Positions 44,824 through 57,589 of a stretch of DNA of 64,000 bases are shown piece by piece. The stretch comes from Cryptomeria japonica (lineage: Eukaryota; Streptophyta; Pinopsida; Cupressales; Cupressaceae): NCBI RefSeq assembly GCF_030272615.1, contig NC_081406.1, positions 396,080,439 to 396,144,438 of the forward strand, in the 5' to 3' direction. Each line of letters starts with the position of its first letter. The stretch's first letter is position 1. The position numbers were made by a program, and so were the translations under genes. Below the pieces are notes generated by a model that ran no database searches, was not told where the DNA came from, and saw only the letters and a list, made by a program, of their open reading frames with translations.

Positions 44824-47452
44824 GAATGTCATGAGAGTGAGAGGGGAGATCATAGAGGTAAACCCACAAATAATTAGTAAATTATTTGGAATTCCAACAA
44901 AAGGGGAGCTAGTAAAAAAAGGTCATATCAATTTGGAAGAATTGGTGAATGCATTTGATCAGGAGCCTAAGTGGCAACTTGAGTTGCAAATGCATAAAGG
45001 AAGCACCAAGGGTGTAAGCAGAGCAAGTTTGAACGAGCCTTGGAAAATAACCATAATGTGGTTGATGAAAATTTTCACCTATGAGGGCTAGTATGAGACC
45101 ATATTGGGGCTAGGAATGTGATTGTTGACACATTTAAGGTATGGCAATATCCAGCCCAAAGTCAGGATTAATCTTTGAGCTTGAATATTTTCCCAAATTG
45201 CTTCTATGATATCTATGGTAAAAGATAGGGTTAGTTCAATTCGATATCATAGCTTGATTCATTTGATTATAAAGCATCATTTTTTGAAGAAAGAATCTGG
45301 AAAGGAAGGGTGGTTTGAATTAATTTTTGCACCTGTGAATAAAAAGTCCAAAAAGGGACCCACACCAAAAAGGGTTAAATTAGAAAAAGGGGAAACATCT
45401 AGGAAAAAGAGAAAAATAGAAATTGAGCTAACTACATCCACTAGGGTAACTCATTGCTCCTTGAGAAGGGAAATTAGAGAGAAGCCAAAGGAAAAACCTA
45501 ACCGTGTTACTACCCCTTCATAAGCTCTTGATAGTACCCCTACACACACTCCTGAAGTTTATCATGAACCTCTTGAAGGTCACTATGAAACTCAAAGCCC
45601 TACACAATTCCTTGCTCCTATAGAAGAAACTACTATTTTACAACCCACTAATAAAAAAGATAAAAATCCTCATAAAAAGGAATGACCTTTCTTTATTACA
45701 TTTGATGAAAGCTTTCCTGATGAACCTAAAATGCAACACTCACCCTAGTCTCCCTCTCAATCAGGAGACGAAATGGAGGAAGTTGAAGCTTCAGAAGAAT
45801 TTGAAGCCAGTCAAGACCATACTTCTCCTTCACCTTCTCATGATCAGCCACTACCGCCTTCATCCCCTCAAAAATTTACTAGAAGAGAAGGAAAAGGAGT
45901 GATGGCTGAATAACTTCCAAAAAATCTATATAGGAAAAGAATTGAGGAGGAAAAATAATTAATGAGAGTCATGACATTATCCAAATTGGAATCAGAAGTA
46001 GAAGAAGCAAAAATAAAAATGTGGCTTCTTGAGAAGAGTTTAAAACAAAAAGATGAAGAGTTGCAACAAGTTTCTCAAAATGTAGAGCAACTAAAGAAAT
46101 AGGCAACTGAGAAAGAAGCTAATTTCAAAAACCAATTTGTTGAAATAGAGGAATAAACTTCAACAAGATAATGCTCAAGCATTAAATAATGTTGAGGAAC
46201 TAAGGAAATCAAAGGCAAAATTAGAACAAAAAGACAACCAATTGAGAAATCAAACTGTTAAAAGTAATGACCGTGAGGACTCCACTTCATGTGCTCCTCC
46301 TAGGTACCGTTCCTTAGCCACTATTAAGTATAAACAACAAAATATTGAGTTAAGACAGGAACTTGAGAACTTGCAAAAATAGAGGAATGAAGTTAATCAA
46401 AGATTGGAACAAGTTGCAAATTTATCTTCAGCATTGCTATACATGAGAAATCCATTTGGATTCTATGCCTTGTTTTTGAGAGAAATATTTTTGCACTGGA
46501 AAATAAATTAGATAGTTCTAGGAAAAAAAACTAATTATGATGATGATTTTCTTGAGGATTATTATTAAAGTGATGCTAGTTTCTAGAATCATATGTGTGA
46601 ATATGTTTTGCATGGATTTCTTTTGGGTCACTTTCCCCAATCATTTTTTAATATATTCATTGGTGAGGTGGAAATTAAAGCCTTTGTGTCATTATTACAG
46701 AATCAAGTTGAATTGGAAGACAGATTGAATCAGTATAGAGAAGCACATAAATCTCTTATGAACCCTGTAATTAAAATAATGATAATTATGAACATATTGT
46801 AATGCATAGATAGTCAATATTACCAATAAATAGAAATTATAAATGTAAGTACATTTAGTGATGTAGTGAAAATCCACAAACTTAGTGAAGATCTGAATGC
46901 ACAGGTTCCTAAAGAGCTGAATGTATAAGTCACTCTAAGAGTAGTTGCATATTTATCATCAATACTTGTAGATATATGGTAGTTTATGTAGATTGATTGT
47001 TTAATCACACAGTAGTTGTTGCAACCTAACTACTCCGTCAAACAATAGTTGTTGCATGTAACTTGAATAGGTACTGTAGAAAATTCCCTCCATCCAATGA
47101 CTTTTGATACAACTATAAATGAATTCCATTACCATTAAATAAAATTTGATTAGACCAATTGAACAACATCATTTGGATAGACATTTTTTATTCTGTAAAG
47201 ACCCAACTACCTAATGGAAACTTTCTTGACAACATATGCAAAGACTATTTTAAAATTGGAGACATGACTGACTCACAACCTTGAAAATAAGTGACCTTGA
47301 AATATGACCAACCAACTAGTTATAAACACCTTAAAAAATAGTCATTTGAACAAGAAGAACTAGGGAAACAAACTACAATAGAAAACACCTAACTAACTGT
47401 ACTTGAATAATTAAATAAAAATACATCCAAGAAATTATGCAAGAGCACTTAT
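44824..47452 (+). pseudogene. Gypsy element A ORF3, main part
   Basis: The frame continues from 10365 at 44829 (ATG 44831). It reads RGEIIEVNPQIISKLFGIP followed by TKGELVK, then LNEPWKITIMWLMKIFTYEG and YHSLIHLIIKHHFLKKE, each aligning by position with B ORF3 (EGEATVKGLRV..., YIMKYITCEG, FLYHLISISAKE). The middle is Lys/Pro/Glu-rich (KKSKKGPTPKRVKLEKGE; EEVEASEEFEA), followed by a long coiled coil (AKIKMWLLEKSLKQKDEELQ, LEQKDNQLRNQ, QELENLQK). A frameshift lies near 46150 and numerous stops, many TAG, occur. Coding traces fade after 46800; the stretch to 47452 is a very decayed tail or untranslated region. Confidence 0.65.
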
Positions 47453-48791
47453 TGATGAGTGCTCGAAAATGACATTTTAAATCTTAGTTTATACTTAAAA
47501 ACTCTATGTATTTTGTTATTAATGTGTTTGGTGGTAGACTATATACTTGTATGTTTACTTATTTTTCTCTTATACTTTACTAATTAGAAGGTATATATTA
47601 TAAATGGTATTTTTTATTTAATATATTATTTCAATGGCTAAATCAATGAAGAAACAACCATTATTATTATATATTATTAGAATATTTGTTGTTATGTTCT
47701 TTTCCTACTTTTATGGATATTATTTTAGATGTTTTAAGAGGTCATTTCAGTGTGTATAACTGTGAACTCCATGTTTAGTGATGTGGAACTCCTAATCATG
47801 CTCTTGGTCGCTCCAACTGGGCAATGCAACAGTTCTCTTCAGTTCAACTTCATTGTATGTCTATGAAACTTCTAGTTTCATCAACAATAAATAAATCATT
47901 GGAATTAAAGACATTCAATTTTTCTAAAGTTTAGTTGTAGTCGTTACTCATCTAGGCGAGTAACGCATCATTTTAAATTCAAATAAGGATATGCCTATAT
48001 ATCCCTATGTTCTCAGTACACGATAGTTAGTCAGTCATCAGTTCTCACAATCTTGTCAATTTCTTTTGTAATTTCCAAATTTTGTTTTACTCCCTTCTAC
48101 GAGTCAATTCAAATGCAAGCTAAAAGTTTATTTAAAATCTTAGTGTTAAAGGATCCCACTAGAGGGAGAGCAGGGCCCACTCAACCAAAGGGAGGTGTTC
48201 CTGAGTTGTTTCTTTATTTCAATTTTTCTTGTGTTTATTTTTTTAGTTATTTTCTTTTTGCAAGTTCATACGTGAAATTAAAAATAAAAAATCATTCCAA
48301 ATCAGTAGTTATCATTCACATATTACCTTTAGTAGTTCTTAAATTTAAGTAATTCTTTTATAGATTTTTAGATTCATTATTTTATCTAGTTAAGTTTGAA
48401 TTCGTGGAATAGAATAATTGATAAATGCTTTCAGTTTTGGATTTTAACAGTATGTGACAATGGTGATGGAAGTAGTGATTAGACAAAAGATTTATTGAGT
48501 CAATTCATGGGATTTATTTTTACTTTGAATGTTCTTTAGAATAGAATTTTATTTCTCTACAAGTGTAAAGAAGATTCATTCTCAGCAAAGTAGAATAGAA
48601 CTTGAATTTATGCATTGTAGATTAGATTTAATTTCAGCCATATTTAAAAGATTCTATGAACTGATCTTGATGTAGTTTCTTCTTATATCACACTAAAGCC
48701 ACCAAATTTTCTTCTTAGAATAAGTAAAGCATTCTAGGTTTCAATTTATGTCAAATTAGAATAGCAACTTTACTATAGAACTTGGTAGACA
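47453..48791 (+). repeat. Probable 3' LTR of gypsy element A
   Basis: It begins TGATGAGTGC..TGACATTTT, like the LTR of B (TGATAAGT..TGACATGTTT), and ends GGTAGACA as B does (GGGGTAGACA). Length about 1339 bp against 1241 bp in B. A promoter-like CCTATATATCCC is at 47994-48005. The partner LTR is outside the window, so the ends rest on similarity to B. Confidence 0.6.
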
Positions 48792-49756
48792 TCGAGATCT
48801 CTCGAAGGAGCATGCCCAAAGTGTGAGTCATTGTCTTCAATGCAAATCACCATCCCCCCAACTTGAATGCATCCTTATCACATACAACTCTCAGACACAC
48901 CCAGTTTAACAAATGAGAAATTAAATGGTGCAAGTTGTGACATCAATGGCCTTCCCCAACACTTATTGAATGAAACCAATCCTAACTTACACTAACCAAC
49001 AAAAAGAATTTTCTCAAACAACCATTCATTTGTTTTGTGAAATATCTCTCTTTTCTTAGCAACTTATAATGCTTCACATATTTATGAGAAACCAAAGAGA
49101 GTTTCACCAATAATAGAAACTTAATAAATAGTTTCAATACTTTTGGAAAGGCATTAACAAACTCTCTTACAACTTCATTTTGCCAATACATATTGTTGTT
49201 TTAAAGTGGATAAGTAGGTTGAGATTTTTCTTCAACTACAACTGCAAATTTAGCTTTTCTTCATTTGTATCTTAATGTTTGCATACAAACATAACTTGGA
49301 ATGCTTTATTTTTCTCCATCTCAGTTAGATATTTGATTGGACATCCTTGTGAAAGAACAAATTTTGAACCCTCCTTGTTGGATTTGTGTTGACATGTTGC
49401 TTCTTTATACTCTTCTTGATTTTTGAAGTCCATTTTTGGGGACTAATTTGATAGATACATAGAAATTTTTTAACTTTTCTAGAGTTTCTTATGATTTTTC
49501 TCTACAAAATATACTTTTTTGCCATCTAAGGTTGAGAAAAACACCTCTAAGTTATCCCACAATTTGTCTTCTTCCATATATTCTTAACTTTTTTGCATGA
49601 GAGGATTGATTTTGGCTTTATGGCAGCTCTCTTCTTGAAGTAGTTGTTGACTATTTTCATTTCAACCTTAGCCCTGAAGATTATCAATCTGAGACATTTT
49701 AGAATGGCTAAAACCCTAAGGGAAAACCTCTTTTTGAGCCCTAAAACCCTAAACAC
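48792..49756 (-). pseudogene. Decayed ORF remnant in the flank of A, unknown
   Basis: Minus-strand open pieces lie at 48982-49191 (NEVVREFVNAFPKVLKLF, KYVKHYKLLRKERY) and 49547-49756, with another frame near 49300-49700 (NPLMQKS, KLWDNLEVFFSTLDGKK). They read like a charged helical protein, perhaps gag of an older element, but I cannot assign a family. Confidence 0.3.
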
Positions 49757-50080
49757 TAAGTGTTAAGGCTTTTAAGCCCTTTTAAATATTTTTGGGCTTT
49801 AGTTTTTAATCTAGCGTTGGCTGGCCTAGAAGGTCAAGTCACTAAAGATCCACCAACTGGAGGGTTTAAGTCATGGTGGAGTCGGTTTCTTCTTTTCCTT
49901 GTCTACTAGCTAATGGGGCCTGAAAGGATTTTCAGAATAACTTCTCTCTCTCGGATGTGGGAGATTTGGGTCTTGTCGAATGAGCCTTCTCTTATCAAAC
50001 TCCTTCCTTTATCGATAGGACCGTGGGTCATGTCTTGGAGAACTCCCCCTTTTCGACAAAGCTTCTATGGGTGAACTTAC
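49757..50080. other. Unassigned sequence
   Basis: I see nothing coding here. It leads into the tandem array. Confidence 0.35.
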
Positions 50081-50545
50081 AGGGTAACTAAAACATATGA
50101 TTCCCCACCATCCCATAGGCAATCTCAAGGAACCAAGGTGACCTCATGGGGTAACAAACAACATAGAACACATGGCTTCCCTGCTACCCCGCAGTGAATT
50201 TTATAGTGCTTAATGGATCCTGCAGGGTATTAATGATAAATCCTTCCCCACTATCCCGCAAGAAGTTTCATCAAGCCAAAGAAACCTTGCGGGGTAACAA
50301 AAGAAATGTGTTCCCCACCATCATGCGAGGGATTCTAAGGAAGCAAAGCATACTTGCAGGGTAATGAAAATACTTGTTCCCCCCATCCTGTGAGAGTATT
50401 TTGATAAAGCAAGTGACCTCACAAGGTAACTAAGATGCTTGTTCCCCGCCATCCCACGAGGGATTTTCAGTTAACCAAAGGGGCTTGTGGGGTAATATAA
50501 GCATATAAATATGATGACCTCCCACCATCCCGTAGCGGATGATTA
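50081..50545. repeat. Diverged ~70-bp tandem array with internal dyad
   Basis: About seven units of 65-76 bp. Each begins near GCGGGGTAAC, has GTTCCCCACCATCCCGC about 15-20 bases later, then GAGGGATTTT and CAAGCCAAAG. GGGGTAAC and GTTCCCC form an inverted pair in most units, so each unit can fold. Copies are perhaps 65-80% alike by eye. Confidence 0.75.
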
Positions 50546-52326
50546 GGACCTAGGTGTGATAACACAAACGTGATGTGATCTCATTCGTCCAATTTCACTA
50601 ATGAGGCAAGATCAAACAACCACATTTTAAACTTATGTTGAACCTTTTGGAGGGTCTCATGGCATGATCTAAGGCATCCATCTGCACATGGTAGGAAGGA
50701 TCAAATGACCCAAATTCAAATCTCTTGTAGAGAGGTTGTTGTCGACTTGAAGGTCGGTGATCGGATGATTGCCTTATCGACAACCAAATCAGGTCAAATC
50801 TAATCGATTGCAGCTCATTTTCTCTCAGGACTTCCACCATAACTCTAGACATGACTCTTTGAGTTCCTTCCAAATGCCACCCATGCTTATTTATTGCGAA
50901 ATGAATACTTTTTCTCTACAAGTGCTTTCCAGATGCTTTGAACACGGGGATTTCACTTCTTCCCAGTAGGGGAAGATATTTTCAAAGTCTTGTGTGCATG
51001 CAACCATCAGATCAGAAAACCTGATCTAATCCCCCCTCTGATAGTTTTTGTAACCTAACCTAGGTAGGGTTAGGATCTGTAACTATAGTTCAATTTGAGT
51101 TATGTGTGAACTAAAAAGGTAGTTTTGTAGCCTATTTTTAGGATCATCTCTTTTTTTATTTTACAAAATACATGCTTATCTGTAATTGTAAAAATTTCTT
51201 AGTCTTTGCATTAATATAATTTATTTATTTTGCCTTCATTCAATTCTTACAATTTGTGTAATATTTTTATGTTATTGTTTGAATGCATTCTTGTTGTTTT
51301 CCCGAGTTGTATGTAACTATGTTAATCCCTCTTTGGATGTCAACTATGAACTATTTTTAGTTCCTCTTGCCATTTTTTAAAGAATTCCAACCTTCACTCT
51401 TCACTTAGGAAGCTAATTAGGATAGGATTTTGTGCATCCTTTGGGTAATTCTTATTGATGTTTTGTGCAGTTATAAGTAGGGAAGATCAAATTTCAACCT
51501 AGGTGCAAACCTTTTTTCCCTTTTTAGGCATTCCTTCTTCTTCCTTTTCCCCCCAAAATTAGTAGAATAGATTTATATGTGCTGGGTTATACCAACACTT
51601 GCATCTAGATTGGAAAGGAAGTTGGCCTTCTCTAAAGACTTGACCTCAACTATGCAAGGTCCTACACTTGGAGGCTATTTCAATGTCTCACAAGGTTTAT
51701 GACCAAGGTTGTTCATCAAGCGGGCGCACTTTTGTGACAATAGTAGTAGTTCTGATTTTATATCACATTCTTCTTGACCAACAATCTTGTTAATCTTAAC
51801 TTCTTCATTTTGCAAAACAAGGTTGTGTTCATCTGCCTCCTCATAAACGAATACCTTGTCATCAATACATGAACAAAATTTCTCTATGATGCTAGAGAAC
51901 ATGTCTTCATTTATTTCTAAACTTGTTGCAAAAGATATTAGCTCTTGGTTATTGTTCTCCATGTATCCAAAAATCCATTTTTTTGCTGCTATATCTTCTT
52001 GTCATACCTGGAAATGCTAACAATCCTAAGTTCTTTGAATGGAAACTATGGTTCTAGGAAAATAATAAAAAGATTCTAAAACACTAGGAGACTTTAATAG
52101 CTTGACACTATCCCCAATAATGACACCAAAAATATTTTGTCTCCATTATATACATAAGGTTGGTGCAGTATGTCATGTACTCAACTTGGTCAGAATGTCC
52201 AATGGGGTAACTGAATGTCTTGAGTGGAGGCTCATTTAATTATCAACTAGGGACATATCTTCTTTGATGATGCTGACAATATATTTGTAGTAAGGAATCC
52301 TTCTAGGTTGTTCAATCAGTTGTGTT
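50546..52326 (-). other. Flank with one weak minus-strand ORF (51675-51962)
   Basis: Mostly non-coding by eye. The 95-codon minus-strand frame at 51675-51962 (ELISFATSLEINEDMFSSII, EEVKINKIVGQEECDIKSEL) is charged and may be a remnant of a retroelement protein; its family is not recognised. The end at 52326 is the left duplication (gtgtt) of the LTR-like block. Confidence 0.3.
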
Positions 52327-53929
52327 TGTAATTCCCCACTAGGAACCCTAAAAGAAAACAACACAACTAGGCAACTAAAGGGTGAAATAATTTTTTTTTT
52401 GTTAAAGACTAAGTGCACTAACTAAAACCATTGCACGTTTAACAACATAGTAGAAGTCTACCATATGTTTTCCTAAGGGTAACCAATGAAGATTAATTTC
52501 GTAGATTATATTAACACCACAGTTAATCCATTTAATTAGATAAATTGAAAACTTAAGTTTAAAACTACACATACATCCAAATTTCATAATAGAGAAATAA
52601 AATTATTCCAATGTATCCAATTTCCATAAACCATTTAAACATAAGATCAAAACAATAACATTCATTTCACTGACATAATAATATTACAATATCCATAAAT
52701 ACATGGCTTCCAATAATACCACTGGTTACAAAGATATAATATCAAGGTTACATAAAAGTCTGATACAATGACCACAAGGTCTCAACTGAACAATGATCTC
52801 GAACAAGAGCTGGTACATAAACCACGAACCAAGAAACACCAGTGAAGCCTTTCCTTGCCTGAAGATACAATCCAGAACATCCGATGGGAAGTGGCACTAC
52901 CACCCGACCATGTGATCCTGAAATGGAACCACCCCACCATGCTAGGAGATAGTAGAAAACCCTCAAGCAAGCAAAGTAAGACAAGTACAAAAGGAATACA
53001 AGACTTTGCAAACATCCATGTAACTCAACTCACAAAACACAAGTGGCTCTAAGGAGAGAGTGTCATCACATGTCTTACGGTGGATACCATGGTACAACCT
53101 CCATAGGTCTTGACCTTTCTCCTGGTAACCTCTCCCAAGCCTCTGGTTCCAACCAAGTCTCATGCGGACCCTACCAATCCTTTCGTGAAGACAAGGTGGT
53201 AAGTTTGCCATTCCAGGCCTTCTCATAACATTATGAGCCCTGTACAAGCGCTACACCTATGCATGAGGTACATTATCTTAATTAATATTTATCTCACTCC
53301 CCCCCCAATATATTATTAGGTTATCACTTTTTAACTGAGTTTCGATGGGTTATCCCATCATCCACTTCGGGCACGGCCCCCGCTCGAAAGCCACTCTCTC
53401 TCATAGGACACTAACAGGAAAGGTCTCTCTATGAGAACTCTATGGTGAAACAGACAACCATAAACAATCCTGACAAAGCACAGGTGAAGGATACATAATC
53501 ACTAACCCAAGATTGACCATTTGGACAAACACACACAATGGCTCACATCAATAAGGTTATACAACAACACCTGACCAAGGAGAAATAATAATAGAGGACA
53601 CAATGACAACTCAACCAGAATTGTGATGAAATTAAGCTTGACTACAAACACCATTTACACAAGATCCTAATATAGGCAATCTTTTCTTAAAATAGTCAAA
53701 AGCATAAATAACTTGCAATTAAAGATTTTCCAGACAATAAGAAAATACAACTATTTAATACAAATAATTCCATCTTGTCATTTGTCCAATAAAGTTAAAT
53801 AAAATCACATAAAAATTAACCCCCTAATTATATGTTCATGATTAATTTACAAATAAACCCGATTAGATTATATCAATAATCTAAATTAAATTCCAAATTA
53901 AAAATTATATATAATAATATAATATAATT

Positions 53930-53970
53930 ACACACACACACACACACACATATATATGTATATATATTCC
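53930..53970. repeat. (AC)n(AT)n microsatellite
   Basis: About eleven CA steps followed by TA steps. Confidence 0.9.
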
Positions 53971-54956
53971 ATGAATATAATATTATATAATTATATCACA
54001 TTAAAATATATAATAAAAAGAAGATTTAATTTTGAAATATCTTTCATTTCCAAAATAACATAATTAAAACCACAGAAAATACTATATATATATATATATT
54101 ATTATTATTTATTTATTTAAATTAATTTAATTTTTTTTCATTTTTATTAATTTAATTTTTTTTTTAATAATTAATTTAATATTTTTTTAATTTTTTTTTT
54201 TTTTTAACATACAATAACCTAAAAACCAATAAATTCTATTTTCAACCAAAATTTATTTCCATTCAAATTTATTAAAAGGAAAATTAATTAATACATAATT
54301 TCTCCAAAATAATATAATAAAACAAATTCCCTTAACTTTTAATAACACAATAAATTTAATTAATGATTAAATTTATTTCTAGAATAACTAAATAATTTCA
54401 CATAGATACACAAATATTAAAAAGGACTCCCATAGCCAAGTACCGAAACAAAAATCAAACAAGAGGGAATATTTTCTCTAAGAATCCCATTCCTCCCAAA
54501 TCTTGCAATTCTCCATGCATCATAAAATCTTGATGAATTTTCTATAATAATTTTCCTAATTTTCCCAAAATTACTTTCTTCCTATAAACTAGAAATACAC
54601 GTCAGGCATGGATTTCAAAACAAAACTCAAATTCATCAGAAGAGGGTTTATATTCGACAATAATTTAACACACACACATCAATCAGAGAAAAATAGAAAT
54701 ATTTACTAAAAACTCACAACTAAGAATTCATCCAACCTGGTATAGCTTTCCTGGAAGAAATCTATAGAAGCTCCTTCACCTAAATTCCTTGTATTCCCCT
54801 ATTTAAACTAAAATTCTAGGTTGAATATCTTTTTCAAAAAAACTAAATTTAGAATAAAAGCAATTTTATTTTCTTTCCTAATTTTCTAATAAAAAGATAA
54901 GCTAACATGCAATAATTAAAAATCATTTTTCTTTCTTTTCTTTTCTCATGCAATTA

Positions 54957-55145
54957 ATTAATTTTCTAAATAAAGAATTAAAACAATACTTTAATTCCAA
55001 TTAATTCTTTTTCTAAATAAAGAATTAAAATAATATTTTAATTCCAATTAATTCTTTTTCTAAATAAAGAATTAAAACAATACTTTAATTCCAATTAATT
55101 CTTTTTCTAAATAAAGAATTAAAACAATATTTTAATTCTAATTAA
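54957..55145. repeat. 47-bp tandem repeat, about four copies
   Basis: Units of TTCTTTTTCTAAATAAAG and GAATTAAAACAATACTTTAATTCCAATTAA follow each other with very few changes; GAATTAAA and TTTAATTC form an inverted pair inside each unit. Confidence 0.85.
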
Positions 55146-55312
55146 TTATTTTATTCATTTATTTATTTATTCTTTTATTCTTTTATTTATTTATTCTTCT
55201 ATTCTTTTATTTATTTATTCTTTATTCTTTTATTTATTTATTCTTTTATTTATTTATTTATTATTTTATTTATTTATTTATTTATCCTTTTATTTATTTA
55301 TTTATTTAAAAT
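55146..55312. repeat. (TTTA)n / TTATTC simple repeat
   Basis: ATTTATTTATTC-type units alternate over about 165 bp, directly after the 47-bp array. Confidence 0.85.
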
Positions 55313-56129
55313 TCTAAGAAACAATAAATATAATTAATCTAATTTATTTTTCCACTAAAATTTAAATAAAATATATTTCTAATATCATGCAGCTTGCAAC
55401 TTAATTTAATAATTTCTTTTAATTAACTAAATTTATAATCTCAATGCATAAACAATACAACTATGAGATAATTTCATAAACTTAATTAATTAATTAATTA
55501 AATCCACTAAAACACTCAAGCTAAACAAATCTCAAGCAAATACTTATAAAAAAGATCAAACGACAAAATACGAAGGCCGAACAAACTGACAAGACGACCA
55601 ACTGACGACACTCACACGAGTGTAATTGAGTAAAATAGGGTCAACTACTATCTCCTCCACTTCCATCGGAAAATATAAGGCATGCTTAGACTTGTGAAGC
55701 CGGGTGGAGATGATACCCCGTACCTACCCGATACTTGTACTTGCAATATCCTGCATCACCGAACCACACATGCATATATATACAATATAGAAAACACGGC
55801 ATACACACCGATGAAGGAGAATCGTGATGTTCCCTGTCTCACCGAAATGAGTGAAGGAAAATCGTCCCCTTGCATCCAATACAATCGCAAACACACAACA
55901 TAAATTACACATTGCATAGATAAGGTAAAATGTTAGTACATAGCAATAATCCATCAAAAGCCATAAATCACAAGTACTGAAATACTGCAAATAAATTATA
56001 CATCTCATCTCTAGATAAAGCATAATGTCATAAAAATTTGAATAACATATTATCATGGTAATGTATCCACTGAAAACAACCATTAATAAAATATGAGTCT
56101 AATGAGTTAAAACAAGTAGGGGTACTACA

Positions 56130-57399
56130 GTGTTTAGCAAATAAATCGAATTGAAAACATAACAATGCTGATAATAAATCTAACTACATAACAGTGGTTG
56201 CGAGCTAACTGATTATTTGACACAACATTGGCTACAGGTTGACTGTTATAAAACCAATAGAGTTAAATATGATAAAACAAAATATATCCTAAACAACTCA
56301 CTACCAATTTTAAATCACAGTGAATAACAATCTAAACTACTGTGGAGTCACAGTTCCTTGTGTGGCCCTTACTTGAGTGGCTTCAATCTTGGTTATTAAC
56401 ATTCAATATCCAACATATAAGCTTCATTTTTATAACTCATATTATTATTACAAATCAAATTGAACACATGGATTGATATTAGACTTTTTGATTGAACAAA
56501 GATACTACTAACAAATCTTAAAGCACTAATTGGTTATACTCTCCTTTCTTAACTCAATAGGATCTTAGATTTATACATGAGGCTTGAGAATTAGATTAAA
56601 TACAGACCTAAAATAAAATACAACACATTTCCATCCTCCCATAATAATGAGGAGACAATTTACTCCTCAACAAGTTGATAATAAAGACTAAACTAACAAG
56701 AGTTGATGGTGTCACAATCCAAATCAAACTCTTACAACATCATGAATTGTTACACTTGAAAACATGTACATTGTATAATAATTTATGAGTCATGATTCAT
56801 CGTTTCCACAAGTTTCTTCAATGAATCCAAATCCACAATATTAGATAGAGGTAGAAGAGTCTAAATTGAATTAGAACTCATTCCTCAATTGTTGCCTTCA
56901 AATCTGCCAATTTTATCTCAATCAATTTCTTGTGAATGTTGCTCCTTAACTATTACAAATCAGCTCAAACAATTTAATGGGTTGGTAGATCTCCTTTAGA
57001 TATTTCCAAATAATTTTGAAGATCTGAATTTTTGTAAGAAACAAGGTAGATATGCATATTTTAATGAAATTGGTTTTTTGACTTTTCTACACATCCAGAC
57101 AATAGCTACATTATGACAACTGTCAACTTGTTTCTTATACTACCAAGCTGCATGAATGACTAAATCTCTCACAAACATGTTATTCCTTTTAAAATACTTA
57201 ACTTCTAATAATAATAACCATTCATCATAATATATTATCATTATTTAGCATTAACTAGCTAGACATACAAATGCTAATCAAACATCATTAATCTTAGTTA
57301 ATGCTTCATACGATCAAGATAATGTTTGGAAATGTATCAAAATGACATTATAAACGTGAGGTAAATTTTTGTAAATAATTCAATAAACATGACAATTTA
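56130..57399. other. Unassigned AT-rich sequence
   Basis: About 1.27 kb with no open frame, RNA or repeat that I can support. Confidence 0.4.
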
Positions 57400-57589
57400 T
57401 AGGCTCGTCAAAAAGTTAATGAGAAAACAAATTTAAAAACTCCAAAAATTATGGAATATTTGCAACAAAAAGGGACAAGTGAGAAATAGAAAACGAAAGT
57501 AGATTGATGAAGAATTCAAGTCCAGATGGAGAAATAAAGTGGGCCAAAACATAAAAGAGAAATAAATACCAGAAAGAGGACATGGTAGT

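Larger units (their letters stand above)
52327..56129 (-). mobile_element. Probable solo LTR, about 3.8 kb
   Basis: The block starts TGTAATTCCCC and ends GGGGTACTACA, an imperfect inverted pair, and is flanked by a perfect 5-bp repeat gtgtt (52322-52326 and 56130-56134). On the minus strand it begins TGTAGTACCCC. It contains GC-richer parts at both sides (52740-53480 and 55560-55900) and an AT-rich repeat core. No pol is present. A short TSD can match by chance, so the call is moderate. Confidence 0.5.

Noticed and set aside
49730-49765. Telomere-like CCCTAAA words
   Set aside because: Only two adjacent near-copies (ccctaaaaccctaaac); too short for an interstitial telomere array.
52748-53247. 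Several overlapping 60-95-codon frames on both strands
   Set aside because: They overlap each other, lack recognisable domains and lie within the probable solo LTR.
53880-55500. AT-rich block as a replication origin or centromeric array
   Set aside because: Simple repeats and a short 47-bp array inside an LTR-like block explain it; no satellite-scale repetition.
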